From Syntrophopropionicum sp964397525 (GTDB lineage Bacteria > Bacillota > Desulfotomaculia > Desulfotomaculales > Pelotomaculaceae): DNA of 33,567 bases. The position numbers and the translations under genes were made by a program. This document shows positions 1 through 7,231 of this stretch, piece after piece. The notes below the pieces were generated by a model. The model was not told the origin of the DNA and made no database searches. It was given only the letters and a program-made list of their open reading frames with translations. Position 1 is the first letter of the stretch. Every line of letters starts with the position of its first letter. The stretch is from assembly GCA_964397525.1 (NCBI GenBank), contig CAYNIY010000017.1, positions 1 to 33,567 on the forward strand, written 5' to 3'.

Positions 1-554
1 GAGGCTATAACCGGGCAGCCAATTCCTGGCGGCCCGTCAATAATTACATAGGAAAGGTCCTCTTTTTCAGCGATATCTTTAGCCTGGCTGCGAACCAGGG
101 CAACCATTTTTCCGGAATTTTCTTCAGCTATACCAAGTTTGGCATGGACCATAGGCCCGTAACGGGTATCGGAGATATACCATTGTCCGTTAACCGAAGG
201 TTCGAAAGTGATGGCTTTTTCCGGGCAAAAATAGCTGCAGACGCCGCATCCTTCGCAAGCAATGTGGTCTATGACGTAGGACGGGTTTTTGCTTTCATCT
301 TTTATTACCGCTCCAAAGCGGCAGAGTTCATAGCATTTGCCGCAGCTGCTGCATTTATCCGGCACAATGGCAGCTGTTTTCCCACCTGAAAAGTCATGGA
401 CTTGTTTAATTTGGGGGTCAAGCACAAGGTGGAGGTCGGCAGCGTCAACATCACAGTCTGCGACTGCCGGTTTGGGGGCCAGGCAGAACAGGGAAGCTAC
501 CAGACTCGTCTTGCCCGTGCCGCCTTTGCCGCTGATAACTGTTATCTCTGTCAC
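1..554 (-). CDS. MinD-type P-loop ATPase with inserted 2[4Fe-4S] ferredoxin domain (C-terminus beyond window)
   Basis: This is a cytoplasmic ATPase of the MinD/Mrp superfamily in which a ferredoxin-like module is inserted after the Walker A region. The N-terminus reads VTEITVISGKGGTGKTS, a deviant Walker A motif, followed by DCDVDAADLH. Two CxxCxxCxxxC clusters follow (CSSCGKCYELC and CEGCGVCSYFC), then the switch motif IDGPPGIGCPV just before the window edge. The start is a GTG whose last two bases overlap the TGA of the upstream ATPase gene (GTGA), indicating translational coupling. About 184 codons are visible and the 3' end is cut off at base 1. Paired ATPases of this kind usually sit beside NifX-like proteins and are thought to act in iron-sulfur or metal cofactor handling; that role is inferred from family and context. 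The substrate is unknown. Confidence 0.9.
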   Translation of the reverse strand, partial: MTEITVISGKGGTGKTSLVASLFCLAPKPAVADCDVDAADLHLVLDPQIKQVHDFSGGKTAAIVPDKCSSCGKCYELCRFGAVIKDESKNPSYVIDHIACEGCGVCSYFCPEKAITFEPSVNGQWYISDTRYGPMVHAKLGIAEENSGKMVALVRSQAKDIAEKEDLSYVIIDGPPGIGCPVIA

Positions 555-1411
555 TGTCTCGCCTCTTTCATTACAGCATTCAGGAGCCCTTCAAACAATT
601 CCCGGTAACCTGGCACGGCAGAGTGAGGCAGCATCCCCCTGGAATAAGCTTCAGCCACCCTGCGGTCGTCAGGAATTTCCGCCATTATTTTGATGTCTTT
701 GGCCTTGCAGAAATCACGTGCCAGGGTGTAACCGGGAACATGCCTGTTTATAACCACTGCATGGGGAATACATAGCTCTTTTAACATATCTACTGCTATT
801 TCCAGGTCGTTTACACCGAAGGGGGTGGGTTCTGTGACCAAAAGGACAAAGTCCACACCCTTTACTGCGGCGATAACCGGGCAGGAGGTGCCGGGAGACG
901 CGTCGATGATGGCCAAACACTCGTCCTGTATGGCAGAGCGCACTGCTTTGACCAGCGGCGGGCTGAACGCTTCGCCCACATTGAGCTTGCCATGATAAAA
1001 ACCGACCTTGCCGGCAGTTCCTGTTTCCACCACCCCGATATTTCTGCTGTTCTCAGTAATGGCTCCGACGGGGCAGACCAGGCTGCACCCACCGCAGCCG
1101 TGGCACATTTTATCAAAAGTAAGGACGTTTTTGTTGATACAGACAATAGCGCTGTACTGGCAGATTTCTCCGCAGGCACCGCAGGCAGTGCACTTTTCAT
1201 GGTCAACTACCGGCACGGGAATGCCGACCATATGGCGGTATTGGATCAACGGTTTCAAAAAAAGGTGCCCGTTGGGCTCTTCAACATCGCAGTCCAGGTA
1301 AGCGGTTTTATACCCGGCATCTGCCGCTATGCAAGCGAGGCTGGCTGAGACGGTGGTTTTACCCGTTCCCCCTTTGCCGCTTGCAACAGCTAAAGTAAGT
1401 TTTTGCGTCAT
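551..1411 (-). CDS. MinD-type P-loop ATPase with inserted 2[4Fe-4S] ferredoxin domain
   Basis: This 286-residue cytoplasmic protein is paralogous to the next gene downstream. The deviant Walker A motif SGKGGTGKTT spans residues 11-20 and DCDVEEPN residues 40-47. Two 4Fe-4S motifs follow: C74, C77, C80, C84 and C103, C106, C109, C113. The DASPGTSCPV motif near residue 165 corresponds to the switch/Walker B region of MinD-like ATPases. The start is an ATG preceded by GGGGGG at a short spacing. The gene follows the DUF5320-type gene by 26 bp and overlaps the next ATPase by 4 bp, so it belongs to one minus-strand operon. The family is commonly annotated as MinD superfamily ATPase containing an inserted ferredoxin domain. 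A role in loading or transferring Fe-S or other metal clusters is inferred, not shown. Confidence 0.92.
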   Translation of the reverse strand: MTQKLTLAVASGKGGTGKTTVSASLACIAADAGYKTAYLDCDVEEPNGHLFLKPLIQYRHMVGIPVPVVDHEKCTACGACGEICQYSAIVCINKNVLTFDKMCHGCGGCSLVCPVGAITENSRNIGVVETGTAGKVGFYHGKLNVGEAFSPPLVKAVRSAIQDECLAIIDASPGTSCPVIAAVKGVDFVLLVTEPTPFGVNDLEIAVDMLKELCIPHAVVINRHVPGYTLARDFCKAKDIKIMAEIPDDRRVAEAYSRGMLPHSAVPGYRELFEGLLNAVMKEARQ

Positions 1412-1437
1412 AATTCCCCCCTGACAGGGTGATCTAT

Positions 1438-1767
1438 CTATTCTTTATTTTCCAGTTCTTTAATTTGGTTTTTTGTTTGCTCAAGGGCATTTTCCAGGTG
1501 TTCGGCCTGTCCCTGGAGGAAGCTCAGCTCCTGTTCGGTGCTCAGCGGGGGCGCAGATGCCGGTGCTGCCAGCACATTGTTGGGAGCCCACCTGGCCCAC
1601 CGGGGCAGCCCGGTGGCATGATACCAGTGGCGCCGGCCCCTGCCGCCGCCCGGGCAAAAACTCTGGTTGGATCTCGAGTCAGGGCCGATATTACTCAAAC
1701 AGTAGCCCTGGCCGCGCCCCGTCATTGGTCCGGCACTAAGCGGGCCCGTTCCATTGAAACCTGGCAT
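1438..1767 (-). CDS. DUF5320-type small protein with C-terminal coiled coil
   Basis: This 109-residue protein begins MPGFNGTGPLSAGPMTGRG, the typical N-terminal signature of DUF5320 proteins found beside NifX-like and MinD-like genes. A Gly/Arg-rich and Trp-containing middle section follows. The last 35 residues (LSFLQGQAEHLENALEQ onward) form a heptad-like coiled coil suited to oligomerisation. There is no membrane segment or signal peptide. An AAGGAGG site lies 9 bases before the ATG. The gene sits 24 bp downstream of another small protein with a related N-terminus and 26 bp upstream of the first MinD-like ATPase. No biochemical function is known for the family; association with the metal-cluster operon is by context only. 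Confidence 0.8.
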   Translation of the reverse strand: MPGFNGTGPLSAGPMTGRGQGYCLSNIGPDSRSNQSFCPGGGRGRRHWYHATGLPRWARWAPNNVLAAPASAPPLSTEQELSFLQGQAEHLENALEQTKNQIKELENKE

Positions 1768-1791
1768 AATGTAAATCCTCCTTTTCAGATA

Positions 1792-1965
1792 TTACTGGCG
1801 AACCGGGCCTTTCCCGGCGCCTTGTCCTTTTCCAGCGTCCTGGCCCTGGCCTTTTTGGCCTTGACCCTTGCCTTCACCCTGACCCTGGCCAGCTCCACAC
1901 TGGCCTTTCCGCCTGCCAATTCCAGGACCTTTACCTACCGGTCCGGTTCCGTCTCCTCTGGGCAT
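1792..1965 (-). CDS. Small Gly/Gln/Lys-rich DUF5320-like protein
   Basis: This is a 57-residue ORF starting MPRGDGTGPVGKGPGIG, related to the N-terminal signature of the following gene (GTGP, GxGP) and so probably a shortened paralogue. The remainder is a low-complexity run of GQ, GK and GA dipeptides with a single Cys (C23), ending KGPVRQ. A GGAG site lies 8 bases before this ATG. An in-frame ATG two codons upstream is only 2 bases from GGAG and is a less likely start. The gene lies between the NifX-like gene and the DUF5320-type gene on the same strand. No function can be assigned; the repetitive composition suggests a flexible or disordered polypeptide. Confidence 0.7.
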   Translation of the reverse strand: MPRGDGTGPVGKGPGIGRRKGQCGAGQGQGEGKGQGQKGQGQDAGKGQGAGKGPVRQ

Positions 1966-2000
1966 TTTCATCTCTCCTTTCCTTTATAATTTTGTTTTGC

Positions 2001-2363
2001 TTAGATCCAATGGCCTTCAACATTGGCTCCATCAGCCTGTTTTAATACTCCGCTTTTGAATTTTTCCAGAGCTTCTGCAACGGTACCGCCTGCTTCGCAG
2101 TATATCTGGATGCCCGCAGCGTTTAATGTCCGAAAAGCTTTAGGGCCACAATTCCCGGTAATCAAGGCTTTTACCCCGTGCCGGCTGATATTTTCCGCAG
2201 TCTGGATGCCTGCGCCCTGGCTGGCGTTCAAATTTTGTTCATTATTGATTGCCTGATGTTGATTTGTTTCCGTGTCGATCACTATAAACCATTTGGCACG
2301 GCCAAACCTGGGGTCAACTTTACTTTCCAGGTCCTTTCCCGTAGAGGTAACAGCTACTTTCAA
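2001..2363 (-). CDS. NifX/NafY-like dinitrogenase iron-molybdenum cofactor-binding family protein
   Basis: This small cytoplasmic protein belongs to the NifX/NifB-C-terminal fold family, which binds iron-sulfur or metal cofactors during nitrogenase cofactor synthesis and has many members in non-fixing anaerobes. The N-terminus MKVAVTSTGKDLESKVDPRFGRA is the family hallmark (VDPRFGR); the ITGNCGPKAF segment follows in the middle. A GGGGAGG site is separated from a TTG by 8 bases, giving a 120-residue protein. An in-frame GTG at 2372 would add three residues but abuts the ribosome site, so TTG is preferred. It is the first gene of the minus-strand operon that continues into the DUF5320-type and ferredoxin-ATPase genes. 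No nif structural genes are in the window, so a role in nitrogenase is not implied. Confidence 0.88.
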   Translation of the reverse strand: MKVAVTSTGKDLESKVDPRFGRAKWFIVIDTETNQHQAINNEQNLNASQGAGIQTAENISRHGVKALITGNCGPKAFRTLNAAGIQIYCEAGGTVAEALEKFKSGVLKQADGANVEGHWI

Positions 2364-2419
2364 AAATTTCACCTCCCCATATTTACATCATCTGTGTCTG
2401 CGTTTAATATGGTCATTGT

Positions 2420-2448
2420 TTCATAATTATTATAGCTTCTATTATGAA
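2420..2448. promoter_or_regulatory. Inverted repeat over the NifX-operon promoter (candidate operator)
   Basis: TTCATAAT and ATTATGAA arms of 8 bp are separated by 13 bp. One arm covers the expected transcription start and the other lies in the spacer between -35 and -10. The ATGAA/TTCAT motif recurs in the operator before the NifU-like gene. A regulator binding here is inferred. Confidence 0.5.
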
Positions 2449-2458
2449 CAGATGTCAA
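2429..2458 (-). promoter_or_regulatory. Sigma-A-type promoter of the NifX/ATPase operon
   Basis: On the minus strand TTGACA and TATAAT are both perfect consensus hexamers with an 18-bp spacer, about 65 bp ahead of the NifX-like start. The first ten bases, TTGACATCTG, are identical to those of the NifU-gene promoter at 4257-4286, and TTATGAAA follows the -10 at the same distance in both. Confidence 0.75.
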
Positions 2459-2488
2459 TAATGATATGTCTTGTTGTTTAAAATTATG

Positions 2489-2517
2489 TTGATTCTGATT
2501 GACGATTAGCCTATAAT
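2489..2517 (+). promoter_or_regulatory. Sigma-A-type promoter for the 2617-3703 gene pair
   Basis: TTGATT and TATAAT are separated by 17 bp on the plus strand, about 100 bp before the start at 2617. It is divergent from the NifX-operon promoter; the two lie about 30 bp apart. Confidence 0.6.
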
Positions 2518-2616
2518 ATTTTTGAACAATTGCTCATTAGTGATGTGCCAGCGATGATTGTTTAGAGAGATTTCTCTTTAATGAACTAGATAAAGTTAAG
2601 AATGGGGGGACAGCGT

Positions 2617-3051
2617 ATGGCGGGGCAGGATAGCGATCAGGAAGCTGCAGCAAACCAAAAAATAAAAGAGGACTGGATATCAGTGCTGATCGAGCTGATG
2701 AAACAGCTCAAACAGTGGACCGTGGAACAAATTAAAGAGTGGGAGAAAAGCCCTCAGCAGGGCGCTGTCCCGTGTGCCATCGAAACGACCACGGAAAGAC
2801 AAGAAAATTTTATCGGGAAATATTTTGCCCCGATGCTGGTCATCACTTCGGAAGAGTGCGAGGTGGAGGTACGGCCGGTCGGCAGGTTTGCCATCGGCGC
2901 GATCGGGCAGGTGTGCATGACAAACAACAGGCAGGCGGTTAATTTCTTATATTCAACAAGAAAAGGCTGGTATGTCATGGAGGACAGGAAACCCCTGACG
3001 AGGGATATGTTCCTCGATCTGCTCAGGCAGATGTGTCAGGCCCAAAGTTAA
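2617..3051 (+). CDS. Uncharacterised 144-residue protein
   Basis: I do not recognise this protein. The chosen ATG gives MAGQDSDQEAAANQKIKEDW and is preceded by a GGGGGGA site 6-7 bases away; an in-frame ATG at 2602 lies upstream of that site and is less likely. Residues 10-45 look helical and charged (ELMKQLKQWTVEQIKEWEKS). The C-terminal half is mixed alpha/beta and holds three scattered cysteines, in PCAIE, EECEV and QVCMT, plus one in the C-terminal RQMCQAQS. There is no signal peptide or membrane span. It is followed after 28 bp by the DUF1847 gene on the same strand, so both are probably transcribed from the promoter at 2489. A cytoplasmic role linked to the neighbouring metal-binding proteins is only a contextual guess. 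Confidence 0.75.
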   Translation: MAGQDSDQEAAANQKIKEDWISVLIELMKQLKQWTVEQIKEWEKSPQQGAVPCAIETTTERQENFIGKYFAPMLVITSEECEVEVRPVGRFAIGAIGQVCMTNNRQAVNFLYSTRKGWYVMEDRKPLTRDMFLDLLRQMCQAQS

Positions 3052-3079
3052 GAAAAGCTTGTGAATGGGAGGTAATTCA

Positions 3080-3703
3080 ATGTTAAGCTGTGCCAAATGC
3101 GGTTCGCACCCGTGTTACAAAGGTGAACTGGACAAGCTGCCGTCAAACTGCCCGATGAAATCTTACGGTGAAACATACGAAGAGGCCGCGGCCATTTACC
3201 GTGAGGCTGACGGCAGTATGGCCTGCAACTCGGCACGGGTGGAAGCCGGCGGTTACGGCGTCTGGCCGAGAATCCGCGAGATCATGGAGTTTGCCCGGCT
3301 GTCCGGTTTCAACAAGCTGGGTTTGGCTTTTTGCGTGGGCCTGCGCAAGGAGGCCTGTGAAGTAAACAGGATATTTGAAGACAACGGCTTTATGGTAGCC
3401 TCGGTTATGTGCAAAACCGGCTCCCGGCCTAAGGAAGAACTGGGGCTGCGGGACGATGAAAAAGTGCGGCCGGGCCAGCTCGAGGCCATGTGCAATCCTG
3501 TGGTGCAGGCCCTGCTCTTAAACAAGGAACAGACCGATTTAAACATTCTCCTCGGCCTGTGCGTGGGGCACGACACCATATTCATCAAAAACTCAAAAGC
3601 CCCGATCACGGTTCTGGCGGTGAAAGACAGGGCAACGGGGCACAACCCGCTGGCGGCAATATACGCCGGCCATTATTTCCAGTCAAAAGTGAACCTGAAA
3701 TAA
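3080..3703 (+). CDS. DUF1847 cysteine-rich (probably metal-binding) protein
   Basis: This 207-residue protein matches the DUF1847 family of anaerobes. The N-terminus carries a Cys cluster (MLSCAKCGSHPCYKG, then NCPMK). Further conserved motifs are WPRIREIMEFAR, GLAFCVGLRKEA, the NPVVQALLLN region, and LGLCVGHDTIF followed by KNSKAPITVLAVKDR near the C-terminus. These suggest a redox or metal-binding enzyme, but no reaction is established for the family. The ATG at 3080 is used because GGGAGG lies 7 bases before it; the upstream in-frame ATG at 3065 overlaps that site. The gene is second in a two-gene plus-strand unit and converges with the NifU-like gene. The 29-bp junction contains a short CAGCT/AGCTG hairpin followed by T-rich sequence, which may be a weak shared terminator. 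Confidence 0.85.
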   Translation: MLSCAKCGSHPCYKGELDKLPSNCPMKSYGETYEEAAAIYREADGSMACNSARVEAGGYGVWPRIREIMEFARLSGFNKLGLAFCVGLRKEACEVNRIFEDNGFMVASVMCKTGSRPKEELGLRDDEKVRPGQLEAMCNPVVQALLLNKEQTDLNILLGLCVGHDTIFIKNSKAPITVLAVKDRATGHNPLAAIYAGHYFQSKVNLK

Positions 3704-3732
3704 ATTTTGCAGCTAAGAATGAGCTGAGTATT

Positions 3733-4176
3733 TTATCGTTTTTTCAAGTAAGCTTTCTTCCAGGGGAACTTTGAAAGTTCAGAGTAATCTTTAAGGGCCG
3801 CCGCGAGAGTGTCCGCCGCCAGGACAGCGCAATGCACGTGGTCTTCCGGCAGCCCGCCCAGGGCTTTCAAGATCGTGTCCCGGTTAATATTTTTAGCTTC
3901 TGCAACCGGGCGGCCTATGGCCAGCTCGGTTGTAATGCTGCCACAGGCTATGGATGCGCCGCACCCGTCAGTCCAAAAGGTGGCATTCGTAATCCGTTCA
4001 TTTTTTACACTAAGCCAGATACCCAGGGTATCGCCGCATTCACCCGTGCCCTGTCCGAAGCCGTCGCACTCGGGGATGTTGCCCACGTTGCGGGGGCTCC
4101 TGGCATGGTCAATCACGGTTTCACTGTATTCCCCCTGCATATTCAGGATAAATTCTTTCTCAACATGTTCATCCAT
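3733..4176 (-). CDS. NifU/IscU-like iron-sulfur cluster assembly scaffold
   Basis: This 147-residue protein has the NifU N-terminal (IscU) fold, on which 2Fe-2S or 4Fe-4S clusters are assembled before transfer to apoproteins. Family landmarks are YSETVIDHARSPRNVG (residues 17-32), GECGDT with C47 and D49, DGCGASIACGS with C72 and C78, and HVHCAVLA with H115 and C116. C47, C72 and C116 are the expected cluster ligands. Compared with IscU the protein has about 12 extra N-terminal residues. A GGAG site lies 11 bases before the ATG, a little long, and no better start is visible. No cysteine desulfurase is adjacent. The promoter at 4257-4286 resembles that of the NifX operon, so it probably works with that cassette. 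Confidence 0.9.
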   Translation of the reverse strand: MDEHVEKEFILNMQGEYSETVIDHARSPRNVGNIPECDGFGQGTGECGDTLGIWLSVKNERITNATFWTDGCGASIACGSITTELAIGRPVAEAKNINRDTILKALGGLPEDHVHCAVLAADTLAAALKDYSELSKFPWKKAYLKKR

Positions 4177-4231
4177 GACTGTCCATTCTCCTTATTATTT
4201 ATATTTTATCTCATTTAATAAAGCAGGTCTG

Positions 4232-4257
4232 TTTTTATGAACGGTATTTCATAAAAA
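4232..4257. promoter_or_regulatory. Perfect 10-6-10 palindrome, candidate operator of the NifU-like gene
   Basis: Arms TTTTTATGAA and TTCATAAAAA are exact reverse complements around the spacer CGGTAT. The site begins at the last base of the -10 and covers the likely transcription start, the position expected for a repressor. A further TTCATAA half-site lies at 4349-4355. The regulator is unknown. Confidence 0.6.
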
Positions 4258-4286
4258 TAATACAGCTGATCATGTGCAGATGTCAA
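4257..4286 (-). promoter_or_regulatory. Sigma-A-type promoter of the NifU-like gene
   Basis: TTGACA and TATTAT lie 18 bp apart on the minus strand, 81 bp before the start codon. The -35 region TTGACATCTG is identical to that of the NifX-operon promoter, and TTATGAAA follows the -10 at the same offset. Confidence 0.72.
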
Positions 4287-4449
4287 AGATATTTGGAGTT
4301 TTATTGTCGCCATGAAGAATATACAGAATGGCAAAAGCATATTATTACTTCATAAATAAAGAAAAAAACCCGCTCGATGCTTGTGCTGAAAGGTAACTGA
4401 TTATATTATTGAAGAACTAAGACAATTAATAATAAGTGGAGGGGACCGC

Positions 4450-5786
4450 ATGAATTGGAACAAAACCGCCAGATGGCTGAGGCTTCTGGTTATCACCGGC
4501 TTGCTGGCCTGGGTTACCTGCGAGTCTTACCTGCACCAGGTGCTGGGGGGCGGCAAGGCTCCGTCTGTCCATGCGCTTTGCCCCTTTGGGGCGCTGGAAA
4601 GCCTCTATACGCTGCTTTTCCTGGGGACCTATGTCCAAAAAATCTACTCGGGCACCGTGGTGCTGCTGGTGTTGACAGTCGTCATAACTATCCTCTTCCG
4701 CCGCAGTTTCTGCGGCCTGCTGTGCCCCTTCGGCGCGCTGCAGGAGCTCTTCGGCCTGCTGGGCCAAAAAATATTCAAGAAGAGACTGGTCGTCCCCCTG
4801 AAGCTTGACCGGCCCCTGCGCTATCTGAAATATGCCGCCCTGGCGCTGACCCTGGTCATGGCCTGGTTCTACGGCAAGCTCTGGATGGCGCCCTACGATC
4901 CTTATTCAGCTTACTCACATATCACAACTATCTCAGCATCTATCGCTGAAGACCCGCTGGCCGTAATCGGGTTTGCGCTGCTGGCAGTGACTCTGCTGGG
5001 TTCTGTACTCTACGACCGGTTCTTCTGCAAATATCTCTGCCCGATGGGCATATTTTATGGCATTATCGGCAAGGTCAGCCCGACCATCGTTGAGCGCAAC
5101 GACGGCCTGTGCATCCACTGCAAGTCCTGCAGCAAGGTCTGCCCGGTCAACATCGATGTGGAAAAGGCAGTCAGAGTTACCAGTATCGAATGTATCAACT
5201 GCAACGAATGTGTGCTGGTCTGCCCGAAAAAAGGCGCGCTCGAAGTAAAGGCGGCGCAGAAGGTCGTGCACCCGCTGGCGATGCTCCTGGTTGTAGCGGG
5301 ATTGTTTTTCGGGACCATCCTGGTGGCCCAGGCGACGGGCAACTATCAAATCATGCCTTCCGCCCTGAAGGAAGGAGAAATCATCTCGATAACCGAGGTC
5401 AAGGGCTACTACACCATAGAAGACGCCGCCATTGCCACTGGCCTGTCATTAGAGGAAGTTTACGAAAAACTTGGCATACCCAAAAATGTGCCCAAGAGCA
5501 CAACGTTAAAAGAAATATCTAATGTGGCGCCGGGATATGATTTTGACGCGGCGAAAGCGAAAGCCGGCGGGACAGATGCTGCAGTCACTGATACTGACCC
5601 CGGGGCAGTCGAAGCAGGCAAGGTGGATATCAGCGGCATCAAAGGCTCCATGACGATCAGGGAGGCGGCTGATTCGCTGCAGATGGACCTGCTGGAGTTT
5701 TACGGCTTATTTCAGATTCCCGCTGATGTTCCGGCCCAGACAAAAATGAAAGACATCGTCACCGTCTCCCCGGGATATGATCTGGA
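4450..5786 (+). CDS. NapH/YccM-type membrane polyferredoxin with repeated C-terminal domain (3' end in gap)
   Basis: This integral membrane 4Fe-4S protein resembles the NapH/NosR-C-terminal/YccM group, which passes electrons between membrane and soluble redox partners. About five hydrophobic segments lie in residues 1-300. The CP motifs characteristic of the group are ALCPFGALE, CGLLCPFGALQ and CKYLCPMGIF. Two ferredoxin motifs follow (CIHCKSCSKVCPV and CINCNECVLVCPK), then a last membrane span near residue 280. The C-terminal part has two related units of about 50 residues, beginning YTIEDAA and MTIREAA and ending in APGYDF and SPGYDL. The same design is seen in other Firmicutes, where the units may be external. 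The start has GGAGGGG 7 bases before ATG. The reading frame enters the 100-N gap, so the true stop is not visible. Confidence 0.85.
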
Positions 5787-5886
5787 NNNNNNNNNNNNNN
5801 NNNNNNNNNNNNNNNNNNNNNNNNNNNNNNNNNNNNNNNNNNNNNNNNNNNNNNNNNNNNNNNNNNNNNNNNNNNNNNNNNNNNNN
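5787..5886. other. Assembly gap of 100 N
   Basis: Exactly 100 N, the usual placeholder for a scaffold gap of unknown size. It removes the end of the polyferredoxin gene and the start of the next membrane-protein gene. The two flanks share no obvious overlap. Confidence 0.97.
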
Positions 5887-5888
5887 TC

Positions 5889-6545
5889 AGTTCAGCAGCA
5901 TTGGCAGCTGCAGCTGCTGTTACTTTTGCTATAGCGGTCTGCACGCCACCGGTTTCCGGACCGTTCAGCGCAGGAGGGGGCATCGCTTACCCGTATACTG
6001 AGATCATTTCTCGCTTTCCCAGAGATTATTATTGGATGTATCCCGCGATGCTGCTCATGCTGATCTACGTTGTGTACATGGTGTGCGTTGACCGCTATGC
6101 CGGCACGGCACAAAAGGTATTTGGCACCACAGCGCTGCTTTTTGCCTGTCTCTCAGCAGGGATACTTTTCGTAAACTATTTCGTGCAGGTATCTGTCATT
6201 CAGCCCAGTTTACTAAACGGCGAGACGGAGGCCATCGCCATTTTGACCCAGTATAACCCGCACGGGATTTTTATTGCCCTGGAAGAGGCAGGGTATTTGC
6301 TCATGTCACTTTCCATCCTGTTTTTAGCGCCTGTGTTTACCGGACCCGGACGTATCCGGTCCGGCATACGCTGGATTGCCATTCTGGGCTTTATATTGAC
6401 GGTACTGTCACTGATCGTAATTTCTGCAATATATGGCGTCGGGCGGGAGTACAGGTTTGAAGTCGCGGTTATCACAATTGACTTTTTGGCGCTGATCCTG
6501 CTTGGAATATTGTCGGCCATATTATTCCGGCAGGGTAAAGCTTAA
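5889..6545 (+). CDS. Multispanning membrane protein (5' end in gap)
   Basis: The reading frame is open from the gap edge and ends KAILFRQGKA-like (AILFRQGKA) at 6545. The first visible residues, SSAALAAAAAVTFAIAV, look like a membrane helix, followed by PPVSGPF and a loop with FPRDYYWMYPAML. About five to six further hydrophobic segments follow, with short charged loops such as CVDRYAGTAQK and FTGPGRIRSG. The gap-proximal TTG at 5901 is probably not the real start because the frame runs back into the N run. I do not recognise the family beyond a small Firmicutes integral membrane protein. It lies on the same strand as the polyferredoxin and is closed by a strong terminator at 6605. Confidence 0.7.
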   Translation, partial: SSAALAAAAAVTFAIAVCTPPVSGPFSAGGGIAYPYTEIISRFPRDYYWMYPAMLLMLIYVVYMVCVDRYAGTAQKVFGTTALLFACLSAGILFVNYFVQVSVIQPSLLNGETEAIAILTQYNPHGIFIALEEAGYLLMSLSILFLAPVFTGPGRIRSGIRWIAILGFILTVLSLIVISAIYGVGREYRFEVAVITIDFLALILLGILSAILFRQGKA

Positions 6546-6604
6546 AACAGGCGGGCAAATAAATAATTTTGGCAAGCAGAAGCTTGAACACGCGGGACGA
6601 TAGG

Positions 6605-6634
6605 ACACAAGGGAGAAAGCCCTTGTGTTTTTTT
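6605..6634 (+). terminator. Rho-independent terminator
   Basis: A perfect 9-bp stem, ACACAAGGG with CCCTTGTGT, around a 6-base loop is followed by seven T. It closes the polyferredoxin/membrane-protein unit. Confidence 0.88.
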
Positions 6635-6752
6635 ACATTGGTTCAGCGATATCACAATAGCAGATTTGGGAATGGAGAATAATTTTAATATTTTATTAAC
6701 TAATTTTTAACAAATTGCTTATACAATTGTACTGTGGGGGAGATGATTTTTG

Positions 6753-7118
6753 ATGCACGCTTTACAGATTAAGAGGGTATACGAAAAACCTGATACCAAT
6801 GACGGCTATCGGATCCTGATTGACCGTCTGTGGCCTCGTGGCATAGGAAAAGATGAAGCCAGGCTGGATGACTGGGCCAAGTCGATCACCCCTTCAACTG
6901 AAATTCGCAAAGCCTTTGATCACAAGCCTGACAAGATGGATGTTTTCAGAGAAAGGTATGTTTCAGAACTGGACCAAAATCCGGATGCCGGTGCGTTTTT
7001 GACACTTGTAGCTGAAAAACTCCGGCAGAGTAATGTTACCTTACTATATGGGGCGAAAAACGAGAAGTACAATCATGCTGTTATCCTCAAAGATTGGATA
7101 ACAGAAAAATTGTCCTGA
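6753..7118 (+). CDS. DUF488 family protein
   Basis: This 121-residue cytoplasmic protein shows the DUF488 signature: an N-terminal KRVYEKPDTNDGYRILIDRLWPRG segment, W and K residues in DDWAKSITPSTEIRKAF, and the C-terminal TLLYGAKNEKYNHAVIL. These proteins are small single-domain proteins of unknown activity, often found as isolated genes. The ATG at 6753 lies 10 bases after a GGGGGAG site; a TTG codon immediately before it could serve instead but is less likely. The gene stands alone between a terminator upstream and a 113-bp gap downstream. Confidence 0.88.
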   Translation: MHALQIKRVYEKPDTNDGYRILIDRLWPRGIGKDEARLDDWAKSITPSTEIRKAFDHKPDKMDVFRERYVSELDQNPDAGAFLTLVAEKLRQSNVTLLYGAKNEKYNHAVILKDWITEKLS

Positions 7119-7231
7119 GATAGTTTAATCTTGAAACAGAGATGCTTGATATCGGAAGCGGTCTGCTTTGGAGGGATGGGCAGAAAAATATTATTTAACA
7201 GGTCAAATTATTAAATAGGGAGTGTGAAAAC

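Noticed and set aside
1792..2000. Plus-strand ORF through 1429-1989 as a secreted Ala/Leu-rich protein
   Set aside because: It is the complement of the Gly/Gln/Lys-rich gene and the DUF5320-type gene, which have ribosome sites and family signatures on the minus strand.
5777..6001. ORFs spanning the N run on either strand
   Set aside because: They exist only because N codons contain no stops; the gap length is unknown.
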